Of a stretch of 64,000 bases of DNA, positions 9,191 to 17,391 are shown piece after piece; positions within the stretch are counted from its first letter, which is position 1; each line of letters opens with the position of its first letter. Source of the stretch: Bacteroidota bacterium (lineage in GTDB: Bacteria; Bacteroidota; Bacteroidia; 2-12-FULL-35-15); the NCBI GenBank assembly GCA_016722565.1, contig JADKIU010000002.1, positions 496,001-560,000 of the forward strand, given 5' to 3'. Under the pieces are notes generated by a model. The model ran no database searches and was not told the origin of the DNA. It worked only from the letters and a program-made list of their open reading frames with translations. Position numbers and translations under genes: made by a program.

Positions 9191-10861
9191 TTAAGTTTTT
9201 AATAACTCTTTTGCATTGTTGATTGCAGCTGCGGTTGGAGCTCCTGTACTTAGCATTTTTGCAACTTCTTGTATCCGCTCTTCTGCGGTCAATTTTTTAA
9301 TATTACTATATGTTTTATTGTTTTTATCTTCTTTATAAACAAATAAATGGGATTGTCCTTTGCTTGCTATTTGTGGCAAATGCGTGATGGTAATCACTTG
9401 CATTTTTGTTGCCATTTTATCCATGATACTGCCTACTTTATCGGCTACATCACCGGAAACACCAGTATCAATCTCATCAAATATTATGGTTGGCAAGGCT
9501 GTTAATTGAGCAATCAAGGATTTAATACTAAGCATCAAACGAGACAACTCACCACCGGATGCAACTTTATTCAATTCTTTAAAATCACTTCCTTTATTGG
9601 CAGAAAATAAAAAATTTACTTTATCTAAACCATTGGCTGACAATACATCTAAGACTAAATGTTCAACCTTTAATTGAGCATTGGGCATCGATAGTGAAGA
9701 TAGGAGCGAGGCGATTTCTTTTTCAATTTTCGGAATTGACTTTTTTCGATTAGCCGACATTGTTTTGGCAAGCGCTATTAATGATTTTTGCAAAACGCTC
9801 AACTCTTTATTCAATTTTTCAATTTCCGCCTCCAAGGAGCTGAAGTCAACTAATTTATTACTCAAATCATCTTTAATCGCAATCAACTCTTCTATTGTTT
9901 TAACCTGATGTTTTTGCTGTAAGCGATATACAGCATCTAATTTTTCAGTTAAAATCTCTATTTGTTTCGGATCGTAAACAATATCTTGCTCCAATGCTTC
10001 TAACTCGTTGGTAATATCTTTTAATTCGATATAAGCAATTGATAAGCGTGTACTCAATTCATTGATTTCAGGCTTAAATTTTGCCATTCCTGAAAGAATG
10101 ATTTTTAATTCATTTAAAGAAGAAAGTAAATTCTGCTCACCACCAGCTAATCCATGAGCAGCTTTTGATAAATTGGATTTTATTTCTTCCGCATTGTTCA
10201 AGGTTTCCAATTCCTGCTCCATTGCCAATTGCTGATCAGCTTGCAAATTCGCATCTTCCAATTCATTGAATTGAAATTGGAAATAATCCAAATCCTTTTT
10301 TGCCTGCAATTCTCTTTCTGTTAAATCGTTCAGTTGTTTTTCTAAGATTTTATATTTTTTAAATCCTGCGGCATATTCTTCCATGGTGGACGAATGATCC
10401 GCAAAAGCATCTATAACAGAAAGTTGAAAAGCACTTCCATTCAATGTTAATGTTTGGTGTTGCGAATGAATGTCAATGAGGTATTCTGCTAGTTCTTTAA
10501 GTTGCGAAAGGGTGACAGGTGTATCATTAATAAAAGCGCGGGATTTTCCTTCTGTCCCGATAGCTATCGGGATAATTTCTCTACGAACAGTAGTTATTTC
10601 ATCGTAATCCAACTCGTGTAAAGAAAAAAAATCTTTTAATGCATATCCTTTGATATTAAAACTAGCTTCCACCACACATTTTTTTGTTTTGTCTTGCAAT
10701 GCTTGTGTATCGGCTCTACTACCGGCAATCAAGCCCAAGGCTCCAAGCAAAATGGATTTACCAGCACCGGTTTCACCCGTAATAATGGTTAATCCATCAG
10801 TAAACTCTACTTCGAGTTTATCAATCAAGGCATAATTTTGAACAGAGATGTGCTTTAACAT
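9191..10861 (-). CDS. recN: DNA repair protein RecN
   Basis: RecN is an SMC-like ATPase that acts at double-strand breaks in recombinational repair. The 556-residue length fits. The Walker A motif is GETGAGKS at residues 29-36, followed by a long central coiled coil (about 150-370), the ABC signature ASGGELSRLMLSIK, and Walker B TIIFDEIDTGVSG. An in-frame insertion around residues 97-103 (IIPIAIG) is encoded by a perfect 18-bp palindrome and seems absent from typical RecN, where the arginine-rich strand runs almost directly into GKSRAFIND. The frame is intact, so the protein is probably functional. It is the fifth gene of the block starting at bamD. Confidence 0.95.
   Translation of the reverse strand: MLKHISVQNYALIDKLEVEFTDGLTIITGETGAGKSILLGALGLIAGSRADTQALQDKTKKCVVEASFNIKGYALKDFFSLHELDYDEITTVRREIIPIAIGTEGKSRAFINDTPVTLSQLKELAEYLIDIHSQHQTLTLNGSAFQLSVIDAFADHSSTMEEYAAGFKKYKILEKQLNDLTERELQAKKDLDYFQFQFNELEDANLQADQQLAMEQELETLNNAEEIKSNLSKAAHGLAGGEQNLLSSLNELKIILSGMAKFKPEINELSTRLSIAYIELKDITNELEALEQDIVYDPKQIEILTEKLDAVYRLQQKHQVKTIEELIAIKDDLSNKLVDFSSLEAEIEKLNKELSVLQKSLIALAKTMSANRKKSIPKIEKEIASLLSSLSMPNAQLKVEHLVLDVLSANGLDKVNFLFSANKGSDFKELNKVASGGELSRLMLSIKSLIAQLTALPTIIFDEIDTGVSGDVADKVGSIMDKMATKMQVITITHLPQIASKGQSHLFVYKEDKNNKTYSNIKKLTAEERIQEVAKMLSTGAPTAAAINNAKELLKT
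10555..10572. repeat. Palindromic element inside recN
   Basis: TCCCGATAGCTATCGGGA is a perfect 18-bp palindrome. A degenerate copy lies at 10946-10969. Inside recN it adds residues without breaking the frame. From memory, this palindrome type is dispersed in several Bacteroidota genomes. Confidence 0.7.
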
Positions 10862-10945
10862 AGTGGTGCTAAATTAAAGTTTTTTGATGTGTATTTCGGA
10901 AGGAATAAAGAAAAGAAATTAACAGGTGAAGATAACGAACAGGAA

Positions 10946-10969
10946 CGATACTGATAGCTATCGGGATCG
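10946..10969. repeat. Degenerate copy of the palindromic element
   Basis: The core GATAGCTATCGGGATCG matches the recN copy, with two mismatches between the 10-base arms. It lies in the gap between the recN start and the porD stop. Confidence 0.6.
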
Positions 10970-10989
10970 GTTTTATTTCGCTACCTGTA

Positions 10990-11889
10990 TTACTGGCAAT
11001 TGGTAATCTTTGTATACTTATTACTATTGGTAGGATCTATCTCATTCAGCAAACTAACCACCTTTGCTTTTTCATCGGCAAAACCGCCACAAAAAACATT
11101 TACAATTTCGTCTGCCTTTGCGATAAAAAAGACTTGTAAACTAAACGAAAGTGGTTTTACTTGGTGTACTTTTTTTAACTCCATCAAACTTTCTAAGATG
11201 ACAGCTCTGCCAGCATCTTTATTATCGGCCATCACGTCTAATCCTTTGCGGTGATAATTGTACAACCCTTCACGAATACTCACATACGTTGCATCCAACA
11301 TGTTATTAATCAACCAATAGCGATTGTTGTTGCTATCAAACGCTTTCCAGCCTAGGTATCCTGAATTTTGTGCATTGTTCACTACAGCCAATGCCTTTTG
11401 TAAATAAGCAGTTCCGCCATTCAATGCAAACGAATCATAATCCATTCCAATAACAAAATAGGCATAAAAGGCTAGGATGGAAGTTAAATTAGAGGAGTAG
11501 GTATTCTCAACAAATTCTAGAGGTTGAGCTTCCGTATATTTAAACGCAATATCATTATCGTTAAAATTTAACAGAGCGGAATTGTAAGCAGTTTTAAACA
11601 CCGGTCTGCTTGCCTGAATCTGCAAGGTTCCTTTGAATTCATCCGAACCTATGCGTTCAGTGATGTTAATCAGGATGCTGCAATCAATACGTTCTTCTAT
11701 TTTAAAATTTTCATTGGTCCATTTGCGAGTCAACATAAACTCCCTAATAGCAGTTTCCATCGCATCAAACACACGTTTATCGGTACCGGCTATTTGGGTA
11801 GAATTGACGGTTACTTTACAATTTAATTCTTGTGAAAACACCGAATGGAATGCACCAACAAAAAACAGAAGTAGAATTAATTTACGCAC
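10990..11889 (-). CDS. porD: PorD/DUF4835 family protein, type IX secretion associated
   Basis: This 299-residue exported protein has a signal peptide (MRKLILLLFFVGAFHSVFSQ). The DUF4835 family appears throughout the sequence: ELNCKVTVNSTQI at the mature N-terminus, the FKGTLQIQASRPVF segment, the LEFVENTYSSNLTSILAFYAY motif and the YLGWKAFD region. Family members are named PorD in Porphyromonas, where the gene is reported as T9SS-associated; its exact role is unsettled. It abuts coaBC directly (stop of coaBC at 11890) in the order typical for Bacteroidota. Its presence fits the several T9SS cargo genes in the window. Confidence 0.85.
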   Translation of the reverse strand: MRKLILLLFFVGAFHSVFSQELNCKVTVNSTQIAGTDKRVFDAMETAIREFMLTRKWTNENFKIEERIDCSILINITERIGSDEFKGTLQIQASRPVFKTAYNSALLNFNDNDIAFKYTEAQPLEFVENTYSSNLTSILAFYAYFVIGMDYDSFALNGGTAYLQKALAVVNNAQNSGYLGWKAFDSNNNRYWLINNMLDATYVSIREGLYNYHRKGLDVMADNKDAGRAVILESLMELKKVHQVKPLSFSLQVFFIAKADEIVNVFCGGFADEKAKVVSLLNEIDPTNSNKYTKITNCQ

Positions 11890-13092
11890 TTATTTTGTTT
11901 TAATAGTTTGAATTGCTTTTAAAATATCTTTCGCCACTTCCTCCTTTGTCTTTAACTCAAATTTAGTGATTTTATTGTTTTTATCAATAAGGGTAATCTT
12001 ATTCGTATCGCTCTTAAATCCGGCACCTTTATCTTTTAAGGAATTCAGTACAATTAAATCCAGGTTTTTCTTTTTGATTTTTTCTTTTGCATTCGCAACT
12101 TCATTTTCTGTTTCTAATGCAAAGCCAACCAACACTTGTTTCTTGGTTTTCAACTTCGCTAATTCGGCCAATGTATCTTTTGTCGGAATTAAATCAATCG
12201 ACTTTGTTCCGGTAGATTTTTTTATTTTTTGATTGGCTGTTTTTGCAGGCTTATAATCTGCTACGGCAGCAGAAAGGATTGCAATGTCTGCATTTTTAAA
12301 TGCCTTTACAGATGCTTGAAAAAGCTCTTCTGCGGAAGTCACATCCACACGATTAATACTACTATTGGATAGCTTCAGGCTATTGGGACCACAAACCAAT
12401 GTGACGCTTGCACCTTGAGCCGCCAACGCTTCTGCAATGGCAAAACCCATTTTTCCGGAAGAATGATTCCCAATAAATCGAACAGGATCAATCGATTCAT
12501 AGGTTGGTCCGGCAGTTACCAATACTTGTTTCTTAGAGAATGGTAGATTTTTTGAAAGTTCTTTTTCAAGAAAAGCAATAATTTCTTCCGGCTCTGCCAT
12601 TCTACCTTCACCATGCAATCCACTTGCAAGTTCACCCGTTCCAGGCTGAATAATTTTATTACCAAACGATTCTAGTCGCTTGAGGTTGTCTTTTGTACTT
12701 TTATGTTTAAACATATCCAAATCCATTGCAGGAGCAATGTAAACCGGACATTTTGCTGAAAGATAAGCAGCCAGCAATAAATTATCACAAATGCCATTTG
12801 CCATTTTAGCAATGGTATTTGCTGATGCGGGAGCAATCACAAAAACATCTGCCCATAAACCTAATTCTACATGGTTGTTCCATTCACCTTGTTTGTTTTT
12901 AGTAAACTCAATCAATACAGGATTTTTGGAAAGGGTAGAAAGTGTAAGTGGGGTAATAAATTCGGTAGAGGAGTTGGTCATAATTACTTTGACATTGGCT
13001 CCGGCTTTTACAAGTAAACGCACTAAAAATGCTGATTTATAAGCAGCAATGCTAGCAGTTACACCAAGTAATATGTTTTTGTTTTTGAGCAT
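11890..13092 (-). CDS. coaBC: Bifunctional phosphopantothenoylcysteine decarboxylase / phosphopantothenate-cysteine ligase
   Basis: CoaBC performs two consecutive steps of coenzyme A synthesis: joining 4'-phosphopantothenate to cysteine, then decarboxylation. The 400-residue length fits a fused enzyme. The CoaC flavoprotein half (about 1-180) has the active-site His in WNNHVELG and the ANGICDNLLLAAYLS and APAMDLDMF segments. At the flap position where E. coli has a conserved cysteine, this protein reads ELASGLHGEGRM, with Ser. The CoaB half starts at KKQVLVTAGPTYESIDPVRFIGNHSSG style sequence and has the KIKK lysine segment. A long-range hairpin with a T run lies just upstream, between rpoZ and coaBC. 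Confidence 0.95.
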   Translation of the reverse strand: MLKNKNILLGVTASIAAYKSAFLVRLLVKAGANVKVIMTNSSTEFITPLTLSTLSKNPVLIEFTKNKQGEWNNHVELGLWADVFVIAPASANTIAKMANGICDNLLLAAYLSAKCPVYIAPAMDLDMFKHKSTKDNLKRLESFGNKIIQPGTGELASGLHGEGRMAEPEEIIAFLEKELSKNLPFSKKQVLVTAGPTYESIDPVRFIGNHSSGKMGFAIAEALAAQGASVTLVCGPNSLKLSNSSINRVDVTSAEELFQASVKAFKNADIAILSAAVADYKPAKTANQKIKKSTGTKSIDLIPTKDTLAELAKLKTKKQVLVGFALETENEVANAKEKIKKKNLDLIVLNSLKDKGAGFKSDTNKITLIDKNNKITKFELKTKEEVAKDILKAIQTIKTK

Positions 13093-13102
13093 CTAATAAA
13101 AA

Positions 13103-13162
13103 AGCAGTTCGCGATTATGACACATTTCAATAAAAAATCGAATGAGAATAACGCGAACTGCT
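13103..13162 (-). promoter_or_regulatory. Perfect 11-bp inverted repeat between rpoZ and coaBC
   Basis: AGCAGTTCGCG at 13103-13113 and its exact complement at 13152-13162 enclose 38 bases. On the minus-strand RNA the stem is followed by a U run and then, within about 5 bases, the coaBC start codon. It could terminate or attenuate read-through from bamD-rpoZ into coaBC. The 38-base loop is long for a standard intrinsic terminator. Confidence 0.5.
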
Positions 13163-13178
13163 AACTATAGTTTTACTA

Positions 13179-13511
13179 TTACTTATTTTCTACAACAGTA
13201 ACTGGGTTACGGTGGTAAATTTTATTGTCAAAAAACTCTTGAATCGCAATCAAAGAAGGTTTTGGCAAACGCTCGTAATATTTAGAAATTTCGATTTGTT
13301 CACGATTTTCAAAAATCTCTTCCAAATTATCAGTATTTGATGCAAACTCAGCAAGTTTGTTTGTCAACTCTTCTTTCATTTCAGCGCTGATTTGGTTAGC
13401 ACGTTTAGAGATGATTGCAATACTTTCGTAGATATTACCAGTTTTACCATCTAAACTTCTTAAATCGCGAGTGGTAGTTGTTAAATCTGCATTTGTTTTT
13501 TTGTAGTCCAT
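13179..13511 (-). CDS. rpoZ: DNA-directed RNA polymerase omega subunit (Bacteroidota type)
   Basis: This 110-residue protein begins MDYKKTNADLTTTTRDLRSLDGKTGNIYESIAII and contains the RpoZ/RPB6-like core GNIYESIAIISKRANQI, the helix that latches the beta' subunit. The C-terminal region (RLPKPSLIAIQEFFDNKIYHRNP) is the extension usual for this phylum. The gene is 12 bases downstream of bamD and 86 bases before coaBC, as in related genomes. Confidence 0.85.
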   Translation of the reverse strand: MDYKKTNADLTTTTRDLRSLDGKTGNIYESIAIISKRANQISAEMKEELTNKLAEFASNTDNLEEIFENREQIEISKYYERLPKPSLIAIQEFFDNKIYHRNPVTVVENK

Positions 13512-13523
13512 TTTGCTATTGAT

Positions 13524-14405
13524 TTATGATTGTGGTTTGTTATACTTTTCTAAATTCTTTAATGCGCTGGAATAAACCATTTCGGCTTGTTTCAAGTATT
13601 CGCTCTTTGGAAAATTATCCAAAAATTTAATGTAATGATCCGTAGCAGCTTTAAAACGTTCTTGCTTTTTTGATTCAATACTATTCAAAGCCAATAAATA
13701 ATAAGAGCGGATAATCAAATAATTCAATTCTTCTTCATGTTTATTACCCGGAAACTCTTTTAAATGATTTCCAAAAGCCACAATCGAAGCTTTATAATCA
13801 CTCATGTTGTAATACAGCATTGAATTCTCATACGACTTCAATTCCAATTTCCCTCTTAATCGATCCAATATCTCGTTGCATTCAGGGATGTGTTGACTTT
13901 GAGGATATTGATTGGTAAAACGCTGAAACTCCTTAATGGCTAACTTTGTATCAATTTGATCCAAACTGTATTGAGGCGAATTCAAATAGAAACAATATGC
14001 ATTCATATATGCACATTCTTCAGCATGTTTACTGGTTGGGAAGTTGCGAACAAAGTTTCTGAATTGATAGCCAGCAACAATGTAATCACTCAAATTATAA
14101 CTACAATATGCATAGTAATAATGAACTTCTTCACCACGGGCAGTACCTCTGTAAACGCCCATCAATTCTTCAAATAACGTTAATGCACGCGTATATTCCT
14201 CGGCATCAAAATACTTTACGGCTGCCGTAAACTTCGCATCCATATCACTGCTCTTTACCAGCTTGTTAAACTTTCCGATGGTCACATCAAAACGTTTCTT
14301 TTTTTCGCCACCCGATGTATCATAAACGCGTTCCTTGTTGTTACAAGAAAAAAGCGCTAAAGCGGTTACGACTAAAAATGTGATATAAAATTGTTTATTC
14401 AGCAT
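13524..14405 (-). CDS. bamD: Outer membrane protein assembly factor BamD
   Basis: BamD is a lipoprotein subunit of the beta-barrel assembly machine on the periplasmic face of the outer membrane. The 293-residue protein has a lipoprotein signal with the cysteine in ALFSCNN and TPR-like helix pairs with recognisable BamD motifs: YTRALTLFEELMGVYRGT, EEVHYYYAYCSYNLSDYIVAGYQFRNFVRNFPTSKHAEECAYM and the following QYSLDQIDT.LAIKEFQRFTNQYP. It is the first gene of the leftward block and has a Bacteroidota promoter in front of it. Barrel assembly serves both general outer-membrane proteins and the T9SS translocon. Confidence 0.92.
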   Translation of the reverse strand: MLNKQFYITFLVVTALALFSCNNKERVYDTSGGEKKKRFDVTIGKFNKLVKSSDMDAKFTAAVKYFDAEEYTRALTLFEELMGVYRGTARGEEVHYYYAYCSYNLSDYIVAGYQFRNFVRNFPTSKHAEECAYMNAYCFYLNSPQYSLDQIDTKLAIKEFQRFTNQYPQSQHIPECNEILDRLRGKLELKSYENSMLYYNMSDYKASIVAFGNHLKEFPGNKHEEELNYLIIRSYYLLALNSIESKKQERFKAATDHYIKFLDNFPKSEYLKQAEMVYSSALKNLEKYNKPQS

Positions 14406-14415
14406 AAAAGGACTG

Positions 14416-14448
14416 CAAATATAAGATTTTTGAATGAAACTAGTGCAA
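14416..14448 (-). promoter_or_regulatory. bamD operon promoter
   Basis: On the minus strand a TTG (14448-14446) precedes TATATTTG (14423-14416), an exact TAnnTTTG -7 box, by 22 bases. The -7 box ends about 11 bases before the bamD ATG, so the leader would be very short. Confidence 0.6.
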
Positions 14449-14493
14449 TAAATCTGATTAATTCAGTGAACCGAATTTGTTAATTAAAATCCC

Positions 14494-14524
14494 TTTGAAA
14501 ATAGGCCTTAAACCATTAATTTCG
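14494..14524 (+). promoter_or_regulatory. Promoter of the alpha-oxoamine synthase gene
   Basis: TTTG at 14494-14497 and TAATTTCG at 14517-14524 are separated by 19 bases, the ideal Bacteroidota spacing. The -7 box has one mismatch to TAnnTTTG. The start codon follows 37 bases later. Confidence 0.6.
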
Positions 14525-14561
14525 CTTCTCTAAATTTTAAAAACTATACACTAACGATAAT

Positions 14562-15806
14562 ATGAAGGATTTATTTGAAAAAATAAAAGCAAATCGCGGA
14601 CCGATTGGTATGCACGCGAAAGAGTCACATGGCTATTTTACTTTCCCGAAATTGGAAGGGGATATCAAACCTCGCATGATTTTCCGCGGAAAAGAACGCT
14701 TAAACTGGAGTTTAAATAACTATTTAGGATTGGCAAACCATCCGGAAGTTCGTAAAGCTGATGCGGATGCAGCTGCGGCATACGGTTTTGCAATGCCAAT
14801 GGGTGCTCGTATGATGAGCGGAAATTCCAACTTGCACGAACAACTAGAATCAGAGTTGTCTACCTTTTTTAGTAAAGAATCAACCATCCTTTGTAACTTC
14901 GGTTACCAGGCAATGGTATCGGCAATCGACTGTTTAGTGGATCGCCACGATGTGATTGTTTACGATGCAGAATCACATGCATGTATCTTAGATGGTGTGC
15001 GCTTGCACATGGGAAAACGTTATGTTTTTAAGCACAACGACATCGAGGATTTTGAAAAACAAATGGTAAGAGCAACAAAATTAGCAGAAGCTCAAAATGG
15101 TTCTATTCTTGTTATCACGGAAGGTGTATTCGGAATGAGCGGTCGCCAAGGCAGATTAAGTGAAATTGTTGCGTTGAAGAGTAAATACAAATTCCGTTTA
15201 TTCGTTGATGATGCGCATGGTTGCGGAACGATGGGTAAAACAGGTGGTGGAACAGGGCAGGAGCAAGGTTGTCAAGATGGAATTGATATCTATTTCGGAA
15301 CATTTGCAAAATCGTTTGCATTAATTGGTGGATTTATTTCCAGCGAAGAACAAATTGTTGAATACTTACGTTACAACATGCGTTCTCAAATTTTCGCTAA
15401 ATCATTACCATTACCTCTCGTTGTAGGTGCTTTAAAACGCCTAGAGTTGATGAGAAATCACCCGGAATACAAAGATAAATTATGGGAAATTACTCATGCA
15501 TTGCAAAGCGGATTAAAAACTGCTGGTTTCGAAATCGGTTTAACCAATTCACCAGTAACGCCTGTATTCATGAATGGTTCCATCCCTGAAGCAACCAACT
15601 TGATTTTGGACTTACGTGAAAACTTCAATATTTTCTGCTCGATGGTGGTTTATCCAGTTGTTCCAAAAGGTGTGATTATTCTTCGATTAATCCCAACGGC
15701 AGTTCATTCAATGGACGATGTAAACTACACCATTGATGCGTTCTCTAAAATTGTAGGAAAATTAAAATCCGGACAATACATATCTGATAAAATTGCGGCT
15801 CACTAA
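14562..15806 (+). CDS. Alpha-oxoamine synthase (serine palmitoyltransferase / cysteate acyltransferase-like)
   Basis: This 414-residue PLP enzyme belongs to the family that condenses an amino acid with an acyl thioester and releases CO2. Seen: the substrate-end motif NWSLNNYLGLANHPEVRKA, the PLP-stacking His in AESHACILDG, the Asp and His of FVDDAHGCGTMGKTG, and the PLP lysine in FGTFAKSFALIGG. The surroundings favour lipid-base synthesis over biotin (no bio genes near) or threonine breakdown (no tdh). In this phylum, relatives make sphingolipid or sulfonolipid long-chain bases; which amino acid is used here cannot be told. A small secreted protein follows after 9 bases. Confidence 0.82.
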   Translation: MKDLFEKIKANRGPIGMHAKESHGYFTFPKLEGDIKPRMIFRGKERLNWSLNNYLGLANHPEVRKADADAAAAYGFAMPMGARMMSGNSNLHEQLESELSTFFSKESTILCNFGYQAMVSAIDCLVDRHDVIVYDAESHACILDGVRLHMGKRYVFKHNDIEDFEKQMVRATKLAEAQNGSILVITEGVFGMSGRQGRLSEIVALKSKYKFRLFVDDAHGCGTMGKTGGGTGQEQGCQDGIDIYFGTFAKSFALIGGFISSEEQIVEYLRYNMRSQIFAKSLPLPLVVGALKRLELMRNHPEYKDKLWEITHALQSGLKTAGFEIGLTNSPVTPVFMNGSIPEATNLILDLRENFNIFCSMVVYPVVPKGVIILRLIPTAVHSMDDVNYTIDAFSKIVGKLKSGQYISDKIAAH

Positions 15807-15815
15807 AAAACACTC

Positions 15816-16298
15816 ATGATGAAGAAAATCGCATTATTACTATTCGTTAGTTCTATTAGTCTTGCTGGTTTTGCTCAGGCTAAAAAGAAAAGTCCGATTG
15901 ATGGTCGTATTTATGCCATCACACTTACTGAAGAAGGTAAGAAAAAGGCGGAGCCGATCAAAGATGATATGACCTTTGTTGCTGCGGGTAAGTTTAAATC
16001 CAACTACTTAGTGCAAGCACAATTTCCGCAATCGGATTATGAATATGAAGTGGATTCAACAACCACTCCGGTTTCTATTAAATTTACAGTAGAAGCAAAA
16101 AATACGGATGAGGGTCGTTTTTCATGGGAAGGTACGATTGAAGGAGATAATATTTCCGGAACAGCAATCATCCGTAAAAAAGGAAAAATTATTCATTCGT
16201 ATACGTTTACCGGAACACATAAAAACAAAAAGAAAGTGAAACCGGCTCCGAAACCTGCAGCTCCTGCTGTTGCTCCAGATTCAACAAAAACCGAATAA
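15816..16298 (+). CDS. Small secreted protein of unknown function
   Basis: This is a 160-residue protein (159 if the second ATG is used) with a clear signal peptide MMKKIALLLFVSSISLAGFAQA. The mature part is strand-rich (DGRIYAITLTEEGKKK, STTTPVSIKFTVEAKN, RFSWEGTIEGDNISGTAII), suggesting a small beta-barrel or lipocalin-like fold, and ends in a lysine/proline/alanine-rich tail. I do not recognise the family. It is probably co-transcribed with the alpha-oxoamine synthase, so a role in periplasmic lipid handling is possible but unproven. Confidence 0.75.
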   Translation: MMKKIALLLFVSSISLAGFAQAKKKSPIDGRIYAITLTEEGKKKAEPIKDDMTFVAAGKFKSNYLVQAQFPQSDYEYEVDSTTTPVSIKFTVEAKNTDEGRFSWEGTIEGDNISGTAIIRKKGKIIHSYTFTGTHKNKKKVKPAPKPAAPAVAPDSTKTE

Positions 16299-16333
16299 CA
16301 TTTTATTCGACTCAGCTAATACTGAACAGAAAT

Positions 16334-16367
16334 AAAAAAGCCTCTCGAAATCTCGAGAGGCTTTTTT
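16334..16367. terminator. Bidirectional intrinsic terminator
   Basis: A6-GCCTCTCG/CGAGAGGC-T6 hairpin between the secreted-protein gene and the convergent cold shock gene. Confidence 0.85.
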
Positions 16368-16383
16368 ATTAAAGCAAAATATA

Positions 16384-16572
16384 TTAAGCTTTTTTTACGT
16401 TTACCGCATTTAAACCTTTTTTGCCTTCAGCAACATCAAACGTTACTGTGTCGTTTTCTTTGATTTTGTCTTCCAAACCTGTTGCGTGAACAAAAATTTC
16501 TTGACCTGAATCGTCTTTAATAAAACCAAAACCTTTTGCTTCGTTAAAGAATTTTACTGTACCTGTTTTCAT
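16384..16572 (-). CDS. Cold shock domain protein
   Basis: This 62-residue single-domain OB-fold nucleic-acid-binding protein carries both RNP motifs: GTVKFFNEAKGFGFI (RNP1 is KGFGFI) and IFVHAT (RNP2). Such proteins melt RNA secondary structure and act as RNA chaperones. The acidic stretch EDKIKENDTVTFDVAEGKKG is typical. It has a strong Bacteroidota promoter and a convergent terminator, so it is a stand-alone gene. Whether it is cold induced cannot be told. Confidence 0.93.
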   Translation of the reverse strand: MKTGTVKFFNEAKGFGFIKDDSGQEIFVHATGLEDKIKENDTVTFDVAEGKKGLNAVNVKKA

Positions 16573-16606
16573 TGTAATGTAATTTGATTGTTTTTAATTA
16601 ATTAGG

Positions 16607-16637
16607 CAAATATATAGCATAATTCATTAAAAGTCAA
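16607..16637 (-). promoter_or_regulatory. Cold shock gene promoter
   Basis: Minus strand: TTGAC with TTG at 16637-16635, 20 bases, then TATATTTG at 16614-16607. Both elements and the spacing fit the Bacteroidota consensus. The 5' leader would be about 30 bases, much shorter than the long leaders of enterobacterial csp genes. Confidence 0.75.
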
Positions 16638-16728
16638 TTTTTTTCAATTTATATCGCTTTTTTACCTCCGAATATCGATAAATTAACCTTGCTAAGCGAA
16701 ACTTGTTAGCCTCAAAAACGACTAATTA

Positions 16729-17391
16729 TCAGCCTCTTTGCCCGAAAATAGAGCTTCCTACGCGGATTAACGTACTTCCTTGTTCAATTGCCAATTGATA
16801 GTCGGAACTCATGCCCATACTCACGTTGGAAAGTTGAAAGTTGAAGGTTGAAAAATTGGAAAGTTTGTCGTAAAACTGCTTCAACGACTTGAATTCATTG
16901 GAGATAAGTTCCTTTTTGTCCGTATTTGTGGCCATTCCCATAAAACCGGTAATTTTTATGTTTTTTAAGTCCTTTAGTTCCGCTGAATGAATGAGTTGTT
17001 CCGCTTCTTCAAAACTCAAACCGAATTTTGTTTCCTCTTTTGCGATGTAAATTTGTAGTAAACAATTGATGATTCTGTTGTTCTTTTCTGCTTGTTTGTT
17101 GATTTCCTGAAGTAATTTCAAACTATCCACCGAATGTATTAATGAAACAAACGGAGCAATGTATTTTACTTTATTACTCTGTAAATGTCCAATCAAATGC
17201 CATTCTATATCTTTCGGCATCACTTCATATTTATCCACCATCTCCTGAACCTTATTCTCACCGAAGATCTTGTGACCAGCATCGTATACTTCCTGAAGTT
17301 TATTGACAGGATGTGTTTTTGTAACCGCAATCAGCGTTACTTGGGGAGGAAGAGAGGATTTTATTCTATGGAGGTTATCTGCAATGCTCAT
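16729..17391 (-). CDS. YggS-family PLP homeostasis protein
   Basis: This 220-residue protein has the alanine-racemase-like barrel of the YggS/PROSC family, which binds pyridoxal phosphate and buffers its cellular level. The PLP lysine lies in TLIAVTKTHP, followed by the family motifs FGENKVQEM, EWHLIGHLQSNKVKYI, LIHSVDS and the phosphate-binding SMGMSSDYQLAIEQGSTLIRVGSSIFG. Its start overlaps the stop of the DUF1015 gene by 4 bases, so the two are translationally coupled. Confidence 0.93.
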   Translation of the reverse strand: MSIADNLHRIKSSLPPQVTLIAVTKTHPVNKLQEVYDAGHKIFGENKVQEMVDKYEVMPKDIEWHLIGHLQSNKVKYIAPFVSLIHSVDSLKLLQEINKQAEKNNRIINCLLQIYIAKEETKFGLSFEEAEQLIHSAELKDLKNIKITGFMGMATNTDKKELISNEFKSLKQFYDKLSNFSTFNFQLSNVSMGMSSDYQLAIEQGSTLIRVGSSIFGQRG

